From: Fusarium oxysporum f. sp. lycopersici 4287
Taxonomy: Eukaryota; Ascomycota; Sordariomycetes; Hypocreales; Nectriaceae
Direction: 5' to 3'
NCBI RefSeq assembly: GCF_000149955.1
Contig: NC_030990.1
Coordinates: forward strand, 2,152,502 to 2,216,501
Length of the DNA: 64,000 bases
The position numbers and the translations under genes are program-made. Below the pieces are notes generated by a model. It was not told where the DNA came from and did no database searches. It saw only the letters and a program-made list of their open reading frames with translations. Positions 56,935 to 64,000 of this stretch are shown here, one piece after another; positions within the stretch are counted from its first letter, which is position 1, and each line of letters starts with the position of its first letter.

Positions 56935-58772
56935 TTACTTTGTCTTCTTATCCTTATTCTCCCTCTCCCACTGCTCTCCCAGCTCCTTCACCTCCTGGTT
57001 TGTCTTCTCTATAGACTCTCTGGCTCCAGGCCAAGGCTTGCGACCTCGACCTGTTTCAAACAATCTGTAAACCGCGGGCACATCAGTTCCATCCATAAGC
57101 AAGTTGTAAAACTTTCGGTCGTTCCACCACAGCTTCCAGGCTTCCCAAGTGAAGCACCCCAAACGATCGGTGACTCCTGTACCTGCTGCTTGGTTCAGAA
57201 ACTCGTAAGTTGGCTTTGCCCTCCACCTAAATCCAGGATGAGGAGCCGGGCCTCTCTGGAGTGTCTTGACAACATAGTCATAGTGATCATCAATATCCCT
57301 ACGCCTCTCTTCGGCAGACGGCATGGGGTAGTCTCCAGACCACAAGCTCGCCAGAGCCATGGTAGTGAGATCGTAAAGTACGAATGGAGGTCTCATGATA
57401 ATCATATGGCCAAGGAACGCCAATGAGTCGGGAAACTGCTCCGAGATGAAGCCATGGAAAAGACGTGCAAACTTGTTTTCCTCGCCGTAGAACTTGGTCG
57501 CCTCAATCCGCTTGTGGTGGTCAGGGGCAATGGCCGGGTCGGTCGGATCGCCAGGGCCCTCGACGATGGAAAAGTCATAACCATAGCCCGAGCAGAAGAT
57601 GATGGCATCGACATCTTCCAAAACCGTACCGTCTGTAAGAGTAATAGTCTTGGGACCAGTTACTTCCTTGATGCCCTGTACAGATTTGACTGTGCCATCT
57701 TTGAGGTTATCCGCCAGATGCTCGGAGAACAATGGAACTCGATGGAGGACTCCATCAACTGGTCGAGTACCGAATACTTCCTTCAAGTGTGGCCATTCTT
57801 TATCTCGTATATTGATCATCATCTTGGTCATGAGACCTGCAAAGATATTTGGCATGATGTTGCCTATTGTTCTCACACAAATGGACACACGACGACTCAA
57901 TGTGTGCTCGAAAGCCTTCCCCTTGACTCTCCTGGGGAGCTAAGAATGATTAGGGTCTGAAGCTGAAGCTGAAGTTGGCTGGAGCTGGAGTCCTTACCAC
58001 GAAGACGGTGCCACGATGGCTAAGATAGACCTTGTTGGTTCCAGCTTTAACCAAGAACGAGGTCGAATCCACACCAGTTGCGCCAATACCTACGACAACC
58101 ACGTTCTTGCCCTGGTACTTTGAGGCGTCTTTGAACTGCCGCGAGTGAATGGCATCCCCAGAAAACCTCTCTAGACCTTTCACGTGGGGGAGATGGCGGG
58201 TATTGAGCATGCCTGTAGCGACAACTACGCGACCGAATGTTCTGACCTCTTCAACCCCCGTTTTAACATCCTTGAGAAAGACTCTCCAGGCCTTTCGTGG
58301 CTCATCGCGTTCTACATGGTCAACTGAGACTGAGAATCGTATGTGCGGATATAGGTCAAACTGTTCGGCGTAAGATTCGAAGTATCTTTCGAGATCCTTC
58401 TGAGGGGGGTGCACAGGGAAGTCTAGAAACACTATGAGTTTCACGGCCATACGAGCAATGTACGGCTGGCTTACCATCGGGCATAGGAAAATCAGTAATG
58501 GAACACTAGAAGCTATTAACACTGCGATCTGCCCCCTTTGAAGAGTAAAAGAAACATACGCATTGCTTGGAGGTGTTGGCTGTCGTGTACTCCAATGCAG
58601 TTGTCTGCTCGATATTGTTTGACGCATGCCAAGTCCCACCAACGTACTCTTGCCTTTCAAACGCTTTTGCATTGAGTCCCTGCTCGCGAAGGTTCTTAAG
58701 TGCTAGAAGACCGAGTGGTCCTGCTCCTACCACGCAGACGTCGAAGTTGAGTTCTTGATTCTGGGCATCCAT
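56935..58772 (-). CDS. FMO-like flavin monooxygenase, apparent frame disruption
   Basis: Flavoprotein of the FMO/BVMO group. Exons: 58560-58772, 58475-58505 (31 nt), 57998-58422 and 56935-57937. The FAD-binding GxGxxG is VCVVGAGPLGLLAL at the N-terminus. The motif rebuilt at the splices is TDFPMPDDFPVHPPQ, followed by YFESYAEQFDLYPHIRF. The NADPH-binding site is NVVVVGIGATGVDSTSF. Exon 4 begins with the expected LPRRVKGKAFEH, but the continuing LSRRVSICVRTIGN lies in another frame at GAGCACATTGAG (about 57899-57908), equal to one extra or two missing bases. The C-terminal part (DAIIFCSGYGYDFSIV, GWY-like aromatic region) is intact. Substrate unknown. This could be a pseudogene, an assembly error or an unusual acceptor at 57925/57924. 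Confidence 0.8.
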
Positions 58773-60010
58773 GATTTAGTAAGAATATTATCTTAATATG
58801 GGTCTAAGAAGAACATACAAAAGTGCGTATCTCTGCTCCTTTATATCCTCACTTTCTATAAGTATTTGATATTAACAAGAGCGTAAAGATCCGAACTGCC
58901 GCGCGAGGTAGTGATCGCGCTTAATGCTGACACTTCTGAACGGCGCCAGAATGGAGGCTGTCAGCTTTTAGATCATCACGTAGGGTTACGACGCATAAAA
59001 CAGATGAGATAAGCTGATTACAACCAGTAAAGAAATACTATTGCCAACAGAGCTGCTTATTATAACCAGTTGGGATGTATCCGAGAAAGTCTCCGGAGCT
59101 CCTTGATATCCGCATCAGCAAGGGTGTAAGATTGTACATCCACTGCTTTTATGTGTCCGGCCTGTCTTTTTTTTTTTTTTTTTTGGGAGAGACAGGTCTT
59201 CTCTTCTAAGATGATAGGGTGTTGAGAATGCAGCACGAAATGCGAAGGCGAAAGAGACTGTCTGAATATATGGAACAACCTAAGTGGTTGCAAGATACAC
59301 CAAACTTGGCGAATATCAAGATGAACATTCCCGCTATTGGCTGCCTTCATGGAGCAGTTATATGTATCACTTTAAGATTAAAGGTATGATTAAGGAAACC
59401 GTTGACACAATCTGACGGTCATGAGAATGAGGATGCTAAGGCTTGGGAGATGTTGGAGCGATACGGATAGTTGCGATTAGGAGTTATCACGAGTAGTTTT
59501 TGTAAGATGACCATAAGTACAGCTTCGGCTGAAGGACTTGAGACAGTGACAATAGTGGTTGCCACTGCAAGATGTACGAGTGAAAACAAGACACGGATTG
59601 GCAAATGTTGCTGGATGCCAGACAAACAGCTCATCTCAATGTGATCTGCCCGGTAGATGGACTCAAAGGACTGAAACACTGTACCAGAAAAGGATCACAA
59701 AAAAGCTAAGGTACATATTTGAGCACATCAAGGTTTTTGGCTTCCTAGACAAGCCGCCTGGAAATTCAACATAGAAAACCTCCATGATCTGGCGGTGATG
59801 GAGCATAACGAGAGAAAACTTATAGACCTATTGGTAAAGCTCTAAGCAAGTGGCCATGCCAAGTGCTGTATTCGTCCACGGGTATAGACCACACGCAAGC
59901 CTAGAGATCTACTTCTTTATCCTGCATCGTATCTGTGATGTCTAGGCCACATCCTGAAGGATTGAGAGAATGGCTTTGAGTACCATTCCTGCCACAATAC
60001 ACATATTCGA
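58773..60010. other. Intergenic region with poly-T tract
   Basis: About 1.2 kb. It contains an 18-nt T run and several short minus-strand ORFs. The one at 59060-59350 has protein-like C-terminal residues but reads through the T run as poly-Lys and has no ATG-supported conserved start. Confidence 0.45.
59167..59184. repeat. Poly-T run (18 nt)
   Basis: A homopolymer of 18 T on the plus strand in intergenic DNA upstream of the FMO gene. Confidence 0.95.
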
Positions 60011-62118
60011 TCATCCATGCAACTTCACATCCAGGCCTGCCAAAATCTCTTGCAGAATCTTCAAAGCCCCCTCCTTGGCCACCAAGGCTGAAAACGTCGC
60101 TTGCAAGACCGAGACGCCACACTCATCCCTTTCTGCAACATTTTCCATCCTTGTATGGTATGAGGAACCTAGTGTTGGTACGTCACAGCCATCCTGGCTC
60201 CGTGCCGCTCGTAGCATACAGATCTGCGACGACCGACATTCGCCGGTGCATTCTGGCTGTACCCAGCCTCTGCTGAGACGTAGCATGTATTCATCAAAGG
60301 CCGTCTGATTCTTCTCGAAGACGTGGGTGACGTTGTGCCAGAATGCAGCGGTGAGCTCCGCCGCGTGATCGATTAGGGGAGGGTTCGTGAGTGGGCCATA
60401 TGTCTCCTTTGCAGAATAATACTTTTCCCACACGGGGCCTTGGGTCTGGTATATAGGAGATGTCATGTCGGCGCTGTAGGTAGTTGCATCGAGGACAGCG
60501 AACGTCACGGGATCAACATCGTAGACACGAAAAGAGGGCATTCCTGACATCGGAGTGAGTGAGGGGCCGACATATGATGTTATTAGAGCATTATTAAAGG
60601 TCTTGCCCGGAGCATCACTGTATGTAATCTGAAAGTGATCTCTGTGGGTGTGACCAAAGAACATGGCTGCGATGGTTGCTGAGTATCGGTTTACTACCTG
60701 GTTCAGGTAATTCGACTGATCGTGGAATGCATTCCGGTCACCCAGCGGCATATGACCAATGATATAGACACGCTCTCCGGCTTTCTCAGCAGCGTGGAGT
60801 TCTTCAACAAGCCAATCGATCTGACCGCTCGGATCGCGCAGCATCTTCCTCTGGAAAAGCCAGAAGTTCCCACGGTAAAACAGATTTGTGTTGAGAGAGA
60901 TAACGCGCAAGTTACCATGGGGATATTTGGTTGAATAAGCGCCAATTCTTGCTGCTGTAGAGGCTGATTCATGTCCGATCCAACGAGACCATGTCCCAGC
61001 GAGAAGGTCATAGATCCACGAGGATGCGTCGCCGATGGAACTAGGCTGGTAGGCGTTTGTGGGATGGGACTCGTGGTTACCAGCTGTTCCGTAGACTATA
61101 CCGAGATGTCTATCCATGTGCTCATATGACTGTATAACTTGATAGGTTAGGTTTAAGTGAAAGATTTGAGTGAAGGATGCTCACTTTGGTGCTCATTATA
61201 GTCCCAAGATGTGTTCCAGATTGAATGATCGACAATGTCTCCGGTGAAAATCGTGAAAGCGGCGTCGGGTACCAACTTTTTGATTGCTTCATACATGCTA
61301 TGCTCAAGAGAAGCAGGAGAGTCACAAGTATGCTCCCCATATGGTCCAGCCGGAGATACCGCTCTCCCAGGCTCGTCATTTTCTGTGAAAGGTCTTCTCA
61401 AGTCAAAAAACAGCAACATGAGCACTGGGCGAAGCGTTACTTACCTGCAGCATATGGGTTTGTTACACTCTGAATTCGACCCTTCAGTGTAGAGCTGGTC
61501 AACATGTATATCGGAATAGTGAACAACTTTGATAGGGTCTCTTCCACTCGAGACTGGACGCTTTCGGCGCAAGTGATCAGGAGGCACAGGGACTTCCCAT
61601 TCGTCTATAGCAGGATAGTGGCAGAGACCTAGAAATGTTACGCAAAAATGCTGCGCAGTCTTTGAGCCGATGGCAACGTTTCTCAACGCCTCTGCTATAA
61701 TAGGTCCTTGAAGCTCGATGGTTCCATCACAAACATCTGCATCTTCGACCTAAATTTGTCAAATCAAGTTTTGTATCTTATAAGGACTTATTAGGCTACC
61801 TTTGACTTTTTGCATACGTCCTGTAGTGTGTTGACAAAGTATCGATCACCCAGATTCGCGAGGCTCTTAAAAGTCAATAAAAGGCCCTACACCGTCATCA
61901 GCTCTTTGTAATCACACTCATGACTAGCTGTGACTTACCTGACATCCCGAACAAGACGATACACCTTGTATTTGTTTCCATATTCGATCTGCCCAGTCAT
62001 TTGTATACAAAGTCTTTTGGTTTTCATTGAGACCTTGAGGCACAACAGCCTGTCCGTCAGTTCCGATAACCGCTGTTATGGCGCCAAGACAGGGTAGGAG
62101 AGTTGTTGATAAGCGCAT
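60011..62118 (-). CDS. Acid sphingomyelinase-like phosphodiesterase (secreted)
   Basis: Predicted 636-aa enzyme that would cleave sphingomyelin-type phosphosphingolipids. Five exons: 61939-62118, 61800-61886, 61445-61749, 61185-61396, 60011-61137; all phases agree. A signal peptide (MRLSTTLLPCLGAITAVIG) is followed by a saposin-B-like domain with conserved cysteines (SSCSGCQGLLLTFKSLANL, VCKKSK, FCVTFLGLC). The calcineurin-like metallophosphoesterase core has all metal-site motifs: HYSDIHVDQLY, FTGDIVDHSIW, YGTAGNHESHP, YIIGHMPLGD and FFGHTHRDHF. C-terminal cysteines (CTGECRSSQIC) resemble the ASMase C-terminal domain. No GPI signal is seen at the end. Fungal orthologs exist widely; their natural lipid substrate is inferred. 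Confidence 0.92.
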
Positions 62119-62726
62119 CTTTGTCGAATTGAGAGAGAGAGAGAGGGAAACGGTTGGTCTCAGTAATGGCGAAATAAAGAACAAGGTATACACTGAACTT
62201 GTTTATACAACACAAGTGAGAACCCTAGAGACCATCAACTTATTGCCATCGAAGACAAATCATCCCCAAAATCGGCTTAGGGCCACCACTATAACGGCCA
62301 CATGACCCAATTAGAACAATCACACGAGCGCATAAGGTAGGTACCTAGACAGAGGAAAACGTCACCGCTGGTCCATGCGCGTTGGGGTTGGTTATAAGTC
62401 AGTTCGAGTCTTGTCTCCAGTAGTCCAATAACTATACCTAATTATTCCGATCTCAAACCCGCCCAGTTTGTCTGTCCGCCCATCAAGGAGGTTGGCAGAG
62501 GCTCAACGTATATAATAGTTGCGTAATTATTTCTTATTCGTATCCATATATACATCTCTTTCATACAGCTCCTTTCATGCCTTAAAATCAGACAAATGTA
62601 ATATACAAGACCGATGATGATGAGTTATACATCTGCGCCATAGATAATGATACACGGAGCACATCGCTCCAATTCAAGCAAGCTTTTAGATACCGATAGC
62701 ATTCCTTTTTTTGCAGCTGGCCTGTT
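62119..62726. other. Intergenic, sphingomyelinase promoter
   Basis: About 600 nt with a short CT repeat near 62128-62143 just upstream of the sphingomyelinase start and TATA-like sequence near 62510. No gene is supported. Confidence 0.5.
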
Positions 62727-63995
62727 CTACTCCTTTATCGGAGATGTCTTCTCCTCCTTCTTCGTCTTCTTCTTCGACCGAACTTTCTTTTCCGAGCCCT
62801 TCTTACGTGAATGCGGCTCTTTATTCTTGTTTTTGTTAGTCTTAATTCTTGCGTCAGTTTCCCATGCAAGCTTGACGCCTGTCTGTTCCTCCCTCTGCAT
62901 GACCGAGTCTCTGTACTTCCTTCCAGCTTCTGTGCGTTGCGGTAGTGTTCCTCCCCACATCTTGTGCCACTCCCTCTCGCGATCCTCAGGGGTTGATACG
63001 AGCGCCTTCTTCCTGCGCTTCTTGAGTTCCCTCAAAATTCTATGCGCTCTCTCTGATGGAAGCTCCACGACTGTGTATTCCACTTTCCAGTTGGTTGGTT
63101 CCTCGGGTTCGGAGCAGGAGATACGTTCCACGACCTCGCCGTCGACCATGTTGCGGACTGTGACATACATACCAAGAATCTCCTTCTTTGGTATGTCGGC
63201 ACTTTCTTTGTCGGATCTTGGTTCTTCTGTCGATGAGGATTTGTCTGCTCCAGAGGTCTTGACGGATTCTGCTGGAGAAACGCCAATGCTGGCTGTGTTG
63301 CTTTCATCAACCTCGCTACTCGGCTCCTTTTGGTCTCGCACCAACTCCGACAAAACTCGTTCAAATGTCCCCAGATTGCTAGGGTTGTTGTCAACACCTT
63401 GAGCAAACTTGATGATTAGGTCCTTGAGAGTAGCATCTGCTGAGTCGTCGCTGTTTAATGAGGTGTCAGTTCCATCGACAGGGTCGCTAAGTATGGGACT
63501 GTGCCCTTCATCCTCTGCCCTAGTCTCGACAGCTTCGGTAAGGCCAGACTCTGTCTCTTTACCAGCGTATTCCACATCTTTAGAATCCACGTCATTATTG
63601 GAACTGCCGCCTTCAGATGCATCAATGGATGGGAGCAGTGCATCCTCAGTTTCGGAAGAAGACTCACTAGCATCCAGTGCGTCGTCTTCTGCTGAATCCT
63701 TCTGAGTTGTGTCTTCAAGTTCACTGGCTGCTTCCTTGTTCTCCTTCAACTCTTCAGTCAGAGCCTCAACAAGTTCGTTGATGTAGGTTTCTCTCTCAGG
63801 TTCGGGCTTCCCAGCCAGCAAACCACTCTGCTCAAGAGCTTGCTCGATGGCCTCTCGCACACTATCCAAGCCGGCGGCGTCATCCTCCACAGTTTGGTCG
63901 ACCTTGGCCATCATCTCATCCCATGACTTCTGTCTTTCGGTCGATGATAGCTTTTGAGTATCTTCCTTAATCTGAGGCTCAGCTTCGTCACTCAT
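62727..63995 (-). CDS. Unrecognised acidic protein with Lys-rich C-terminus
   Basis: A 422-codon ORF beginning at an ATG five bases from the window end, so the true start may lie outside. Residues 1-235 are strongly acidic and Ser/Asp/Glu-rich with one helical patch (VREAIEQALEQSGLLAG) and another (FERVLSELVRDQ). Residues about 275-330 look folded (ILGMYVTVRNMVDGEVVERIS and WKVEYTVVELPSERAHRIL). Then a basic region follows (LKKRRKKAL) and a motif EREWHKMWGGTLPQRTEAG. The final 40 residues are almost all Lys, Arg, Ser and Glu (NKNKNKEPHSRKKGSEKK), like a nuclear or nucleolar localisation tail. No signal peptide or membrane segment. I do not recognise the family. Composition suggests a chromatin- or nucleolus-associated protein, but that is only inference. 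Confidence 0.75.
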   Translation of the reverse strand: MSDEAEPQIKEDTQKLSSTERQKSWDEMMAKVDQTVEDDAAGLDSVREAIEQALEQSGLLAGKPEPERETYINELVEALTEELKENKEAASELEDTTQKDSAEDDALDASESSSETEDALLPSIDASEGGSSNNDVDSKDVEYAGKETESGLTEAVETRAEDEGHSPILSDPVDGTDTSLNSDDSADATLKDLIIKFAQGVDNNPSNLGTFERVLSELVRDQKEPSSEVDESNTASIGVSPAESVKTSGADKSSSTEEPRSDKESADIPKKEILGMYVTVRNMVDGEVVERISCSEPEEPTNWKVEYTVVELPSERAHRILRELKKRRKKALVSTPEDREREWHKMWGGTLPQRTEAGRKYRDSVMQREEQTGVKLAWETDARIKTNKNKNKEPHSRKKGSEKKVRSKKKTKKEEKTSPIKE

Positions 63996-64000
63996 TCGGC

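Noticed and set aside
59060..59350. Minus-strand ORF with a protein-like end (ADADIKELRRLSRIHPNWL)
   Set aside because: It passes through the 18-T run as poly-Lys, has no recognisable domain and no splice-supported upstream exon.

Overview
This window is nuclear DNA of a filamentous ascomycete, most probably a Hypocreales member close to Fusarium. Genes lie on both strands without operons. Almost all are split by very short introns (43-111 nt, typically about 50) with GTAAGT/GTATGT-type donors, CTAAC-like branch points and CAG/TAG acceptors. The proteins are typical Pezizomycotina orthologs: Ssd1, Ams2/Spt21-type GATA factor, Mkt1, Gle1, Tlg1, V-ATPase A, Yih1. The genus is inferred from general resemblance, not from a search. 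One 154-nt run of N (976-1129) marks an assembly gap inside the first gene.

Layout: POL12 (cut by the window start, minus) and the Ams2-like GATA factor (minus) open the window. They are followed by a mitochondrial/peroxisomal-looking 3-hydroxyisobutyryl-CoA hydrolase (minus) divergent from SmD2 (plus), then dihydroxyacetone kinase (minus). After a 2.3 kb spacer come a Dfg5-like GH76 protein (plus), an Af470-like monooxygenase (minus) and a DUF4048-type protein (minus). The centre holds a LIG4-like ATP-dependent DNA ligase (plus), a 2OG-Fe(II) oxygenase (minus) divergent from MKT1 (plus), an Rds1-like ferritin-fold secreted protein (minus) and SSD1 (minus). A gene-poor 3.5 kb region follows, then GLE1 (plus), TLG1 (minus) and a METTL25-like protein (plus). 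A second gene-poor 3.5 kb stretch precedes a CASTOR-like ACT-domain protein (plus), YIH1/IMPACT (minus), VMA1 (minus), an FMO-like flavoprotein (minus), an acid sphingomyelinase-like phosphodiesterase (minus) and an unrecognised acidic protein touching the window end (minus).

The content is mostly housekeeping: replication, histone-gene control, splicing, RNA export and decay, vesicle fusion, V-ATPase, and nutrient signalling (the CASTOR-like protein and YIH1 both belong to amino-acid-responsive signalling families). I found no secondary-metabolite cluster, transposon, tRNA, rRNA or CRISPR, and no convincing new multi-gene system.

The points most worth a second look are: (i) apparent reading-frame breaks at conserved positions in dihydroxyacetone kinase, MKT1 and the FMO, with a fourth possible case in the DNA ligase; (ii) a LIG4-like ligase whose motif I arginine is replaced by tyrosine; (iii) an HIBCH ending in a PTS1-like SRL; (iv) a 173-codon open extension in frame upstream of VMA1; and (v) small membrane-protein ORFs in otherwise empty DNA.
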